The position numbers were made by a program, and so were the translations under genes. Under the pieces are notes generated by a model. The model ran no database searches. It saw only the letters and a program-made list of their open reading frames with translations, and was not told the DNA's origin. From Devosia ginsengisoli (lineage in GTDB: Bacteria; Pseudomonadota; Alphaproteobacteria; Rhizobiales; Devosiaceae): a stretch of 64,000 nucleotides of DNA. The stretch covers positions 3,288,501 through 3,352,500 of the forward strand of contig NZ_CP042304.1 of the NCBI RefSeq assembly GCF_007859655.1, in the 5' to 3' direction. Positions 56,670-64,000 of the stretch are shown here, piece by piece. Positions within the stretch are counted from its first letter, which is position 1; every line of letters starts with the position of its first letter.

Positions 56670-57257
56670 ATGTCCAAGCGTGACAACAGGCGCCTGCCGC
56701 ACGATTTCCATCTCTGGACGGCCGTAGCATCCACGGTCGATCCTTTGCGGCGCAAGGGCCTGCTGAAATTCGCATCCGCCCCGCTGCCCCTGCCCGCCGA
56801 AGACCCGCCGCTGGTTGCGGTGAGCAAGGCGCCGCCCAAGCGTCAGCCGGCGCGCAAAGCCTTCCTGCCGCCCTATCAGGCACCCCTTCCCGCCGCTGTC
56901 CTGCCCGACAAGGCGGTCGATCCGGCCATCCGCAGGAAGGTCGGCCGCGGCCGCATCGAGATCGACGGGCGCATTGACCTGCATGGCATGAGCCAGAATG
57001 AAGCGCGCTCGGCCCTGCACCATTTCATCCATGCCCGTTTCAGCCGCGGCGACCGCACCGTGCTGGTCATCACGGGCAAGGGCGTGCGGACCGACAATGA
57101 CTATATCGCTGCCATGACAGAACGCGGGGTGTTGCGCACCATGCTGCCCATCTGGCTCAACGAGCCCAGCCTGTCGCCCATGGTCTCGGGCTGGAGCGTG
57201 GCGGCGCGCGGCCATGGCGGGGAGGGGGCGTGGTATGTGCGCCTGCGCCGCGCATGA
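56670..57257 (+). CDS. Smr domain protein
   Basis: 195 aa: a basic N-terminal region (MSKRDNRRLPHDFHLWTAVA) and a C-terminal Smr domain with IDLHGMSQNEARSALHHFI, VITGKGVRTDND and GGEGAWYVRLRR. Smr domains are nicking or RNA-cleaving endonucleases in some proteins. It overlaps the following XRE gene by four bases (ATGA). Confidence 0.9.
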   Translation: MSKRDNRRLPHDFHLWTAVASTVDPLRRKGLLKFASAPLPLPAEDPPLVAVSKAPPKRQPARKAFLPPYQAPLPAAVLPDKAVDPAIRRKVGRGRIEIDGRIDLHGMSQNEARSALHHFIHARFSRGDRTVLVITGKGVRTDNDYIAAMTERGVLRTMLPIWLNEPSLSPMVSGWSVAARGHGGEGAWYVRLRRA

Positions 57258-57622
57258 CGCCGTTAGGGGCAAAGATCAGGGAGCTACGCGAGGCACGCGG
57301 CATTTCACTCAAGGAAATGGCGGCAGCGCTGAACGTCTCCAGCGCCTATCTCTCGGCCCTCGAACACGGCAAACGCGGCCGCCCCACCGGCTTCCTGCTG
57401 CACCGCATGATCGCGTTTTTCAACGTGATCTGGGACGAGGCGGAGGAGTTGCAGCGCCTGGCCGAGATGAGCGACCCCAAGGTCACCATCGATACCGGCG
57501 GCCTGGCGCCGGAAGCCACGGAGCTGACCAACCGGCTGGCGGCGGACATAGCCAAACTCGATGCCGATGATTTGCGGTTTTTGCGGGATGAGCTGGTGCG
57601 CAGGTCAGGGAAGAAGCGCTGA
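57254..57622 (+). CDS. XRE-family helix-turn-helix regulator
   Basis: 122 aa. HTH IRELREARGISLKEMAAALN then VSSAYLSALEHGKRGRPTGF (about 8-45) and a helical C-terminus. Its start overlaps the smr stop, so it is coupled to it; the pair is conserved in relatives. Regulatory targets unknown. Confidence 0.85.
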   Translation: MTPLGAKIRELREARGISLKEMAAALNVSSAYLSALEHGKRGRPTGFLLHRMIAFFNVIWDEAEELQRLAEMSDPKVTIDTGGLAPEATELTNRLAADIAKLDADDLRFLRDELVRRSGKKR

Positions 57623-57629
57623 AGCCCTG

Positions 57630-57784
57630 CCCTCTCCCCTTGAGGGAGAGGGTGGTTTCGTCCGCGTTCAGCGGACGGAACCGGGTGAGGGGTTCTGCGC
57701 TATCCCATGCTTCCGTGCGTGGGGAAAGCTCGACACCCCTCATCCGCCCTTCGGGCACCTTCTCCCTCAAGGGGAGAAGGGAAG
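57630..57784. repeat. Repeat family D, full 155-bp inverted element
   Basis: Nested inverted repeats: outer arms CCCTCTCCCCTTGAGGGAGA and TTCTCCCTCAAGGGGAGAAG, inner CGGGTGAGGGGT / ACCCCTCATCCG. Each outer arm is itself palindromic. It fills the gap between the convergent XRE gene and hslU; a single arm occurs at 37625. Confidence 0.8.
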
Positions 57785-57789
57785 AAGCC

Positions 57790-59100
57790 CTACAGCACGA
57801 ACTTGCTCAAATCCGTATCGCCGGCCAGCACGCCCACCTTCTCGGCCACGAACGCCGAGTCGATGGAGATGGTCTGGCCCTGCTTGTCCGGGGCTTCGAA
57901 GCTGATGTCTTCCACCAGCCGCTCCATCACCGTCTGCAGGCGCCGCGCGCCGATATTCTCGACCGAATTGTTGACCTTGACCGCGGCATCGGCAATCGCC
58001 TCGATGGCGTCCTGGGTGAAATCCAGCGTCACGCCTTCGGTGCTCATCAGCGCCACATATTGCTTGATGAGGCTCGCATCGGTGTCGTTGAGGATGCGGA
58101 TGAAATCCTCGCGGGTCAGCGCCTTCAGCTCGACGCGGATCGGCAGGCGACCCTGCAATTCGGGCAGCAGGTCGCTGGGCTTGCTCACATGGAAGGCGCC
58201 CGAGGCGATGAACAGGATATGGTCGGTCTTGACCGGGCCATACTTGGTCGAAACCGTCGTGCCTTCGATCAGCGGCAACAGGTCCCGCTGCACGCCTTCG
58301 CGCGACGGCCCGCCCTGCGCCCCGCCTTCGCGATGGGCCACCTTGTCGATCTCGTCGATGAAGACGATGCCGTGGTTTTCCACCAGCTCGATAGCCTCGG
58401 CCTTGAGCTGTTCCTGGTCGAGCAGCTTGTCGGCCTCTTCGGCAATCAGCGGCTCATAGGCATCCTTGACCTTGACCTTGCGCTTCACCCCGCGCCCGCC
58501 CATGGCCTGCTTGAACATGTCGGAAAGGTTGATCATGCCGATGCCGCCATTGGGCATGCCGGGGATTTCAAAGCCCCCTGTGCCGGTCGATGGCGTCATC
58601 TCGATTTCGATCTCGCTGTCATCAAGCTCGTTATTGCGCAGCTTCTTGCGGAAGGAATCGCGCGTCGAAGGTGCGGCCGAATTGCCCACCAGTGCGTCGA
58701 GCACGCGGTTTTCGGCATTGGCATGGGCCTGCGCCTGCACATCGGCGCGGCGCTTGTCGCGCAGCACGGCAATGCCGGCTTCCACCAGGTCGCGGATGAT
58801 CTGTTCCACGTCGCGGCCGACATAGCCGACTTCGGTGAATTTGGTGGCTTCCACCTTGATGAACGGCGCCTGCGCCAGACGGGCCAGGCGGCGGCTGATC
58901 TCGGTCTTGCCGACACCGGTCGGCCCGATCATCAAAATATTCTTGGGCGTGATCTCGCGGCGCAGCTCGGGGCTGAGCTGTTGCCGGCGCCAGCGATTGC
59001 GCAGGGCCACGGCCACGGCGCGCTTGGCGTCATCCTGGCCGACAATATTGCGGTCGAGCTCGCTCACGATCTCGCGCGGGGAAAAATTGGTTTCACTCAT
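57790..59100 (-). CDS. hslU: HslU ATPase subunit of the HslVU protease
   Basis: AAA+ unfoldase. 436 aa. Walker [11 protein letters not shown] (58-67), pore GYVGRD, I-domain, Walker [11 protein letters not shown], and the C-terminal tail ending DLSKFVL that activates HslV. Its ATG overlaps the stop of the acetyltransferase gene in the hslV-GNAT-hslU operon. Confidence 0.97.
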   Translation of the reverse strand: MSETNFSPREIVSELDRNIVGQDDAKRAVAVALRNRWRRQQLSPELRREITPKNILMIGPTGVGKTEISRRLARLAQAPFIKVEATKFTEVGYVGRDVEQIIRDLVEAGIAVLRDKRRADVQAQAHANAENRVLDALVGNSAAPSTRDSFRKKLRNNELDDSEIEIEMTPSTGTGGFEIPGMPNGGIGMINLSDMFKQAMGGRGVKRKVKVKDAYEPLIAEEADKLLDQEQLKAEAIELVENHGIVFIDEIDKVAHREGGAQGGPSREGVQRDLLPLIEGTTVSTKYGPVKTDHILFIASGAFHVSKPSDLLPELQGRLPIRVELKALTREDFIRILNDTDASLIKQYVALMSTEGVTLDFTQDAIEAIADAAVKVNNSVENIGARRLQTVMERLVEDISFEAPDKQGQTISIDSAFVAEKVGVLAGDTDLSKFVL

Positions 59101-59618
59101 TGGTCTGTCTTTCCTGGTGCCTCATCGAGAAAGCGCACCATCATGTGTTCGTCGATATAGCGACCGTTCACGTAAAGGCAGCGGGGGTCGGTGCCATAGG
59201 TGGTGAACCCCGCCTTTTCATAGAGCCGGATGGCCGGCGCATTGTGCGATCCCACCATCAGGTGGAGCTGGATCACTTCGCTGCGGGCATGGTCCACCGC
59301 TGCTTCCAGCAGCGCCAGCGAAGCACCCGTGCCGCGCATGGCCGGCTGCACATAGACCTGCAGCAGCCAGCCGCGATGGGTCTCGCGTTCGCCATCGTCA
59401 CGGGCATAGGCCACGATCCCGGCCAGAGCACCATTGTCCGTCACCACCCCGAAAACCGCCATGCGGTCCAGCATGGTCTGCAGGGCCTCGATCGGGCGGG
59501 CGGCGAAACTGTCGGGCGCCGTGCCATAGGACTCGGGATGGTCAGTCAGCGCTTCGAGCCGAATGGCCCGGTACGCGTGGACGTCATCCCGTGTCAGCTG
59601 GCGGATCGAATAGCTCAA
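59097..59618 (-). CDS. GNAT N-acetyltransferase within the hslVU operon
   Basis: 173 aa. [20 protein letters not shown], a CoA loop [20 protein letters not shown], then [20 protein letters not shown] and a [11 protein letters not shown] end are typical GNAT. Its ends overlap hslV and hslU by four bases each, so all three are translationally coupled. Substrate unknown; a link to proteolysis is possible but unproven. Confidence 0.9.
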   Translation of the reverse strand: MSYSIRQLTRDDVHAYRAIRLEALTDHPESYGTAPDSFAARPIEALQTMLDRMAVFGVVTDNGALAGIVAYARDDGERETHRGWLLQVYVQPAMRGTGASLALLEAAVDHARSEVIQLHLMVGSHNAPAIRLYEKAGFTTYGTDPRCLYVNGRYIDEHMMVRFLDEAPGKTDQ

Positions 59619-60175
59619 CTGTCGAGCTCGATGGTTTCAACCGTCACATTGCCATTGGTATAGACGCAGATTTCCTCGGCGATCTTCATGGCACGGCGGG
59701 CAATATCCTCGGCATCGAGTTCGGTCGCCTGATGCAGGGCCAGAGCCGCCGAATGGGCATAATTGCCACCCGAGCCGATGGCGATGACGCCATGGTCCGG
59801 CGTCAGCACGTCGCCCGTGCCGGTCAGCACCAGCGTATCGGTCTTGTCGGCCACGATCATCATGGCTTCCAGCTTGCGCAGGTAGCGGTCGGTGCGCCAG
59901 TCCTTGGCCAGTTCCACCGCGGCCCGCATCAGCTGGTCAGGATATTGCTCGAGTTTTGTCTCCAGCCGCTCAAAGAGCGTGAAGGCATCGGCGGTGGAAC
60001 CGGCAAAGCCGCCGATCACCTTGCCACCGGCCAGCCGCCGGACTTTCTTGGCGGTGTGCTTCATCACCGTCTGGCCCATGGAAACCTGGCCATCGCCAGC
60101 CACCACGACCTTGTTGCCCTTGCGCACGGAAACGATCGTCGTCCCGTGCCACCCGGGGAAATTGTTGTCACTCAT
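59615..60175 (-). CDS. hslV: HslV peptidase subunit
   Basis: Threonine protease, proteasome beta-like. 186 aa. The precursor [11 protein letters not shown] is cut before T12 (TTIVSVRKG), as in other alphaproteobacteria with an 11-residue pro-region. [16 protein letters not shown] and [11 protein letters not shown] are conserved. First gene of the operon. Confidence 0.97.
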   Translation of the reverse strand: MSDNNFPGWHGTTIVSVRKGNKVVVAGDGQVSMGQTVMKHTAKKVRRLAGGKVIGGFAGSTADAFTLFERLETKLEQYPDQLMRAAVELAKDWRTDRYLRKLEAMMIVADKTDTLVLTGTGDVLTPDHGVIAIGSGGNYAHSAALALHQATELDAEDIARRAMKIAEEICVYTNGNVTVETIELDS

Positions 60176-60316
60176 TTGGGGAGGTACTCCAGAACTGTTG
60201 AGTGATATTTAGGCGGCGGCGGCGCGATTGCAATGCGGGATGGGCTGAACGGCCCTCAACCCAATCTTCACGCAACCGTGCCTATCTGCTACTGACGCCC
60301 GACCCCGGAGACCGCC

Positions 60317-60904
60317 ATGCGTAAAGCCAGTATCGCCCGCAAGACCAACGAGACCGAGATTTCCGTCTCGGTGAATCTCGATGGCACTGGCGCGCACACT
60401 ATGGCGACCGGCATCGGTTTTCTCGATCACATGCTCGACCAGCTCAGCCGCCACTCGCTCATCGACATGGATGTCTCCTGCAAGGGGGACCTCCACATCG
60501 ACTTCCACCACACGGCGGAAGACGTCGGCATTGCCCTGGGCCAGGCCGTGCTCCAGGCGCTGGGCGACAAGAAAGGCATCCGTCGCTACGCTTCCTGCGA
60601 CCTGCCCATGGACGGTACGCTGACCCGCGCCGCACTGGATGTCTCCGGCCGGCCGTTCCTGGTCTTCCGCGCCGAGTTCAGCCGCGACAAGGTCGGCGAG
60701 ATGGACACCGAACTGTTCCGCGAATTCTTCCAGGCTTTCGCCATGAATGCCGGCATCACGCTGCATATCGAGAATTTCTACACCGACAACAACCACCATC
60801 TGGCCGAGTCGATGTTCAAGGCTGTGGCCCGTGCCTTGCGCGAGGCGGTGGAGATCGACCCCCGCGTGGGCGACCGGGTGCCGAGCACCAAGGGCACGCT
60901 CTGA
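60317..60904 (+). CDS. hisB: Imidazoleglycerol-phosphate dehydratase
   Basis: Sixth step of histidine synthesis; a manganese enzyme. 195 aa. Metal-binding [12 protein letters not shown] and [13 protein letters not shown] motifs plus [15 protein letters not shown]. It starts the hisB-DUF2628-hisH-hisA-hisF-hisE cluster, divergent from hslV. Confidence 0.97.
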   Translation: MRKASIARKTNETEISVSVNLDGTGAHTMATGIGFLDHMLDQLSRHSLIDMDVSCKGDLHIDFHHTAEDVGIALGQAVLQALGDKKGIRRYASCDLPMDGTLTRAALDVSGRPFLVFRAEFSRDKVGEMDTELFREFFQAFAMNAGITLHIENFYTDNNHHLAESMFKAVARALREAVEIDPRVGDRVPSTKGTL

Positions 60905-60914
60905 GCTTGCAGCA

Positions 60915-60998
60915 GACCTCATGGTGAGCTTGTCGAACCATGAGGTCGTGTTCCGATCCTGCCACGACCTCGTCCTTCGACAGGCTCAGGATGAGGTC
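60915..60998. repeat. Repeat family A copy 5, after hisB
   Basis: GACCTCATGGTGAGCTTGTC ... GACAGGCTCAGGATGAGGTC, lying 8 bp after the hisB stop inside the his cluster. Confidence 0.85.
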
Positions 60999-61086
60999 TG
61001 TTGATGGATCGAGGCGTGCCGCTACCCTTCCACACGGCTACATTTTGCACTAAGTCAGCCCCAACGTCCCGTTTTTGGAGCGTCCG

Positions 61087-61434
61087 GTGACCCTCTACGC
61101 CATTTTCGATCCCAAGCCCGGCAAGCCCGCTTTGCCCGCAGTCGTGCCCGAGACATTCTCGTGGCTTGCTGCCATCTTGCCGCCGGTTTTCCTGGTCGTG
61201 CATGGGCTCTGGCTCGAACTTGTCGCCTGGCTGCTCAAAGTCGCGGCTCTGGTCGTGCTGTCGCGCTTCATCGGCGATGGCGCCGCCTTCCTGCTCTATG
61301 TCGTCGCCGCCATCTGGCTCGGCTTCGCGGCCGCCGGTCTCCGTCGCCATGCCCTGCAATGGCGCGGCTGGACTTTTCGTGGCCCGCGCATCGCCCCCAG
61401 CGCCGATCTGGCGCAGCTGGAGGCTTTGCAATGA
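61087..61434 (+). CDS. DUF2628 family membrane protein inside the his operon
   Basis: 115 aa from GTG at 61087 with GGAG 6 bases upstream. Two or three hydrophobic segments ([53 protein letters not shown]) and [15 protein letters not shown] fit DUF2628. Its stop overlaps hisH (ATGA), so it is coupled to histidine genes, an arrangement seen in other Hyphomicrobiales. No function is known. Confidence 0.85.
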   Translation: MTLYAIFDPKPGKPALPAVVPETFSWLAAILPPVFLVVHGLWLELVAWLLKVAALVVLSRFIGDGAAFLLYVVAAIWLGFAAAGLRRHALQWRGWTFRGPRIAPSADLAQLEALQ

Positions 61435-62081
61435 GCCTCGTCACCATCGTGGATTATGGCGCCGGCAATCTCCACTCCGCCGCCAAGGCCTTCGAGCGCA
61501 TGGCCAACGGGCTGGGCGGCATCACCATTGAAGTGACTGCCGACCCCGACCGCGTCCGCGCGGCCGACCGCATCATGCTGCCCGGCGTCGGCGCCTTTGC
61601 CGATTGCAAGGCCGGGCTCGATGCCGTCTCGGGCATGGTCGAGGCGCTGGAAGAGCGGGTGATAGGGGGCGGCGTGCCCTTTCTCGGCGTCTGCGTCGGG
61701 ATGCAGCTCATGGCCTCCGAGGGTCGCGAGAAGGTGGTCACGCCCGGTCTGGGCTGGATTCCCGGCGCCGTCGAAAAGATCGCCCCGTCTGATCCGGCGC
61801 TGAAGATTCCGCATATGGGGTGGAACACCATTTCTGTGACCCGCCCGCATCCGCTGCTATCGGGCATTCCCGATGGGCCGGATGGGCTGCATGCCTATTT
61901 TGTCCATTCCTATCACCTGGTGACCGAGAGCGCCGATACGCTGCTGGCCACCACCGATTATGGTGGGCAGGTCACCGCCTGTGTCGGCCGCGACAACATG
62001 TTCGGCACCCAGTTCCACCCGGAAAAAAGCCAGGCGCTGGGGCTGCAATTGATCGAGAATTTCCTGAGGTGGACGCCGTGA
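61431..62081 (+). CDS. hisH: Imidazole glycerol phosphate synthase glutaminase HisH
   Basis: Class I glutamine amidotransferase feeding ammonia to HisF. 216 aa. Nucleophile C88 in GVCVGMQLM, with His196 and Glu198 in QFHPEKSQ. Overlaps DUF2628 upstream and hisA downstream (GTGA). Confidence 0.97.
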   Translation: MSLVTIVDYGAGNLHSAAKAFERMANGLGGITIEVTADPDRVRAADRIMLPGVGAFADCKAGLDAVSGMVEALEERVIGGGVPFLGVCVGMQLMASEGREKVVTPGLGWIPGAVEKIAPSDPALKIPHMGWNTISVTRPHPLLSGIPDGPDGLHAYFVHSYHLVTESADTLLATTDYGGQVTACVGRDNMFGTQFHPEKSQALGLQLIENFLRWTP

Positions 62082-62809
62082 TCCTCTTTCCCGCCATCGA
62101 CCTCAAGGACGGCCAATGCGTGCGCCTCAAGCTGGGCGACATGGATCAGGCCACCGTGTTCAATGACGACCCGGCCGCGCAGGCGAAGAGCTTCGAAGAC
62201 CAGGGTTTTGAATATCTCCACGTCGTCGATCTCAACGGCGCCTTTGCCGGCGAGAGCGTCAATGGTGCGGCGGTGGAAGCCATCCTCAAGGCGGTGAACT
62301 TCCCGGTCCAGCTCGGCGGTGGTATCCGCACTTTGGCTCATATCGAGTCCTGGCTGAGCAAGGGCCTGAGCCGCGTCATCCTCGGTACGGTGGCGGTGCG
62401 CGATCCGGCTCTGGTGAAGGAGGCCGCAAAGCAGTGGCCGGGCCAGGTCGCCGTCGGCATCGATGCGCGCAAGGGCATGGTGGCGGTGGAAGGCTGGGCC
62501 GAGACCTCGGAACTGTCAGTCATCGAGCTGGCCAAACGCTTCGAGGGCGCTGGCGTCGCGGCCATCATTTACACCGATATCGACCGCGATGGCGTACTGG
62601 CCGGCATCAACTGGGACTCGACGCTGGAACTGGCCCGCGCCACCTCCATTCCGGTCATCGCTTCGGGCGGCCTCGCCTCCATGGCCGATATCGAACGCCT
62701 CACCCGGCCCGATGCCGCCGTGCTCGAAGGCGCCATATCCGGGCGGGCGCTCTATGACGGGCGGATTGATTCACGTGAAGCACTCGCGCTTCTGAAAGCC
62801 GCAGCATGA
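62078..62809 (+). CDS. hisA: ProFAR isomerase HisA
   Basis: TIM barrel isomerase, fourth step. 243 aa from GTG at 62078. Catalytic D8 (FPAIDLKDG) and the YTDIDRDG Asp are present; phosphate loops VQLGGGIRT and IASGGLAS. A weak parS-like site lies inside its 3' end. Confidence 0.96.
   Translation: MILFPAIDLKDGQCVRLKLGDMDQATVFNDDPAAQAKSFEDQGFEYLHVVDLNGAFAGESVNGAAVEAILKAVNFPVQLGGGIRTLAHIESWLSKGLSRVILGTVAVRDPALVKEAAKQWPGQVAVGIDARKGMVAVEGWAETSELSVIELAKRFEGAGVAAIIYTDIDRDGVLAGINWDSTLELARATSIPVIASGGLASMADIERLTRPDAAVLEGAISGRALYDGRIDSREALALLKAAA
62768..62781. other. Weak parS-like site inside hisA
   Basis: GATTCACGTGAAGC: TTCACGTGAA core with two mismatches to GTTTCACGTGAAAC, 11 kb right of the putative origin. 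Confidence 0.4.
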
Positions 62810-63609
62810 CCCTGAAAACCCGCCTCATCCCCTGCCTCGACGTCATGGGCGGCCGCGTCGTCAAGGGCGTGCAATTCGTCGATCTGCGCGATGCCGGCGA
62901 TCCGGTGGAAGCCGCCATCGCCTATGATGCGGCAGGAGCGGACGAGCTGACCTTCCTCGACATCACTGCCAGCCATGAAGGCCGCGACACGATTTTCGAC
63001 GTGGTGGCGCGCACCGCCGAACACTGCTTCATGCCGGTGACGGTTGGTGGCGGCGTGCGGACCATCGAGGATATCCGCAAGCTCCTGCTGGCCGGCGCCG
63101 ACAAGGTGGCGATCAATTCGGCCGCGGTGAACGACCCCGATTTCATCTCCCGCGCTGCCGACAAGTTCGGCAATCAATGCATCGTCGTCTCGGTCGATGC
63201 CAAGCAGCGGCTGAGCCAGACTGTGGGCGGCGACAACCGCTCCGAATGGGAAATCTTCACCCATGGCGGCCGCAAGCCGTCCGGGCTCGATGCGGTGGAA
63301 TTTGCTGTCAGAATGGTCGAGCGCGGCGCCGGCGAATTGCTGGTGACCTCGATGGATCGCGACGGCACCAAATCCGGCTTCGACCTGGCGCTGACCCGCG
63401 CCATATCAGATGCGGTGGAAGTCCCCGTCATCGCCTCGGGCGGCGTCGGCACCTTGCAGGATCTGGTCGATGGCGTGAAGGAAGGCCATGCCAGCGCCGT
63501 GCTGGCCGCCTCCATCTTCCATTTCGGCACCTTCACCATTCCCCAGGCCAAGGCCTATCTGCGCGACCACGGCGTGGCGGTGCGCATGGACGCGCCGGCA
63601 GCGGCTTAA
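62806..63609 (+). CDS. hisF: Imidazole glycerol phosphate synthase cyclase HisF
   Basis: Forms imidazole glycerol phosphate and AICAR with HisH. 267 aa. Catalytic D12 ([11 protein letters not shown]) and the Asp in [11 protein letters not shown], with phosphate loops [10 protein letters not shown] and [11 protein letters not shown]. Starts within the hisA stop (ATGA). Confidence 0.97.
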   Translation: MTLKTRLIPCLDVMGGRVVKGVQFVDLRDAGDPVEAAIAYDAAGADELTFLDITASHEGRDTIFDVVARTAEHCFMPVTVGGGVRTIEDIRKLLLAGADKVAINSAAVNDPDFISRAADKFGNQCIVVSVDAKQRLSQTVGGDNRSEWEIFTHGGRKPSGLDAVEFAVRMVERGAGELLVTSMDRDGTKSGFDLALTRAISDAVEVPVIASGGVGTLQDLVDGVKEGHASAVLAASIFHFGTFTIPQAKAYLRDHGVAVRMDAPAAA

Positions 63610-63658
63610 GTCGAACGTGACGGCGCCGGTGCTTTTGCTTTAAAAGCTGCCCCAAATG

Positions 63659-63736
63659 CGATGTCACCCCGGGCTCGACCCGGGGCCCATCCTGAGATTT
63701 CAAGATGGATCCCGGCTCAAGGCCGGGATGACATCG
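63659..63736. repeat. Paired-palindrome repeat, family B copy, between hisF and hisE
   Basis: Bounded by CGATGTCA / TGACATCG, with inner palindromes CCCCGGGCTCGACCCGGGG and ATCCCGGCTCAAGGCCGGGAT. Related to the copy at 8626. Confidence 0.75.
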
Positions 63737-63758
63737 TGCAGGAGGAGACTTCTCTGCC

Positions 63759-64000
63759 ATGACCCTCGACGACCTCGAAGCCCGCATTGCGACCCGCGCT
63801 GCGGCCTCGCCCGATGAAAGCTACACGGCAAAGCTCATCGCCCGCGGCATGGAGAAATGCGCGCAGAAGCTGGGCGAGGAAGCCACCGAGGCGGTGATCT
63901 CGGCCGTGACAGGCAATCGCGCCGAACTGGTCAAGGAGAGCGCCGACCTGCTCTACCACCTGCTGGTCGTACTGCGCGCCGCCGAACTGCCGCTCTCGGA
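63759..64000 (+). CDS. hisE: Phosphoribosyl-ATP pyrophosphatase HisE (3' end outside window)
   Basis: Second step of histidine synthesis. 80 codons present; cut by the right edge. [20 protein letters not shown], then [20 protein letters not shown] and [20 protein letters not shown] carry the MazG-like metal-binding Glu/Asp residues ([14 protein letters not shown]). GGAGGAG precedes the ATG by about 10 bases. Confidence 0.95.
   Translation, partial: MTLDDLEARIATRAAASPDESYTAKLIARGMEKCAQKLGEEATEAVISAVTGNRAELVKESADLLYHLLVVLRAAELPLS

Overview
The window is 64 kb of GC-rich (visibly >60%), densely packed chromosome from an alphaproteobacterium. Gene content and order (hslV-GNAT-hslU beside hisB-hisH-hisA-hisF-hisE, leuS-lptE-holA, rsmG-mnmG-mnmE-rho, hemJ-hemE beside maf-aroE-coaE-dnaQ, acnA divergent from ccmABCDG), CtrA-type TTAA-N7-TTAA boxes and clustered GANTC sites point to Hyphomicrobiales, most likely Devosia or a close relative. 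The genus is an inference from synteny and was not tested by search. I see no rRNA, tRNA, insertion sequence, prophage, CRISPR or restriction/defence island.

Layout. 1-7.3 kb: a cut Tat-exported ferritin-like gene, a PAS-PAS-GGDEF-EAL c-di-GMP enzyme under a perfect CtrA box, argG divergent from an Lrp-type regulator with a palindromic operator between them, a LysE exporter, rlmJ and an unusual C2/beta-gamma-crystallin-like protein. 7.3-14.6 kb: rlmN, two tandem IalB-like secreted proteins, thpR, a BI-1 membrane protein, small acyltransferase and secreted genes, a candidate ncRNA and a Fis-type mini-regulator. 14.6-20.4 kb: acnA, then the cytochrome c maturation genes ccmABCDG. 20.4-31.5 kb: an orphan Flp pilin, htpX, an RsmB-family rRNA methyltransferase, a heparinase-like gene, purH, a flippase, leuC and small proteins. 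31.7-42.6 kb: rimM-trmD-rplS, xthA, a CenR/OtpR-like response regulator with a cNMP-binding partner, yggS and leuS-lptE-holA. 42.6-54.6 kb: the origin-proximal region. 54.6-64 kb: secB, fxsA, a Tim44-like gene, smr, an XRE regulator, the HslUV protease and the histidine operon, cut at hisE.

The most informative part is the origin-proximal region. The gene-poor stretch between divergent hemE and maf (about 51.38-51.82 kb) carries two perfect CtrA boxes, DnaA-box-like 9-mers and six GANTC (CcrM) sites, as expected of a Caulobacter-type oriC. Genes on both sides point away from it. Six strong parS sites lie within 9 kb, interleaved with parB-parA-rsmG-mnmG-mnmE-rho. Together with the CtrA-box c-di-GMP gene, this gives a cell-cycle-regulated chromosome start region.

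Four conserved genes (acnA, ccmD, parB and a DUF930 gene), and possibly a fifth, are each broken by one single-nucleotide indel, mostly in short homopolymers. Sequencing or assembly error is the likeliest cause. At least five families of intergenic palindromic repeats decorate gene ends. One copy supplies the C-terminus of YggS and another ends at the DUF930 stop codon.
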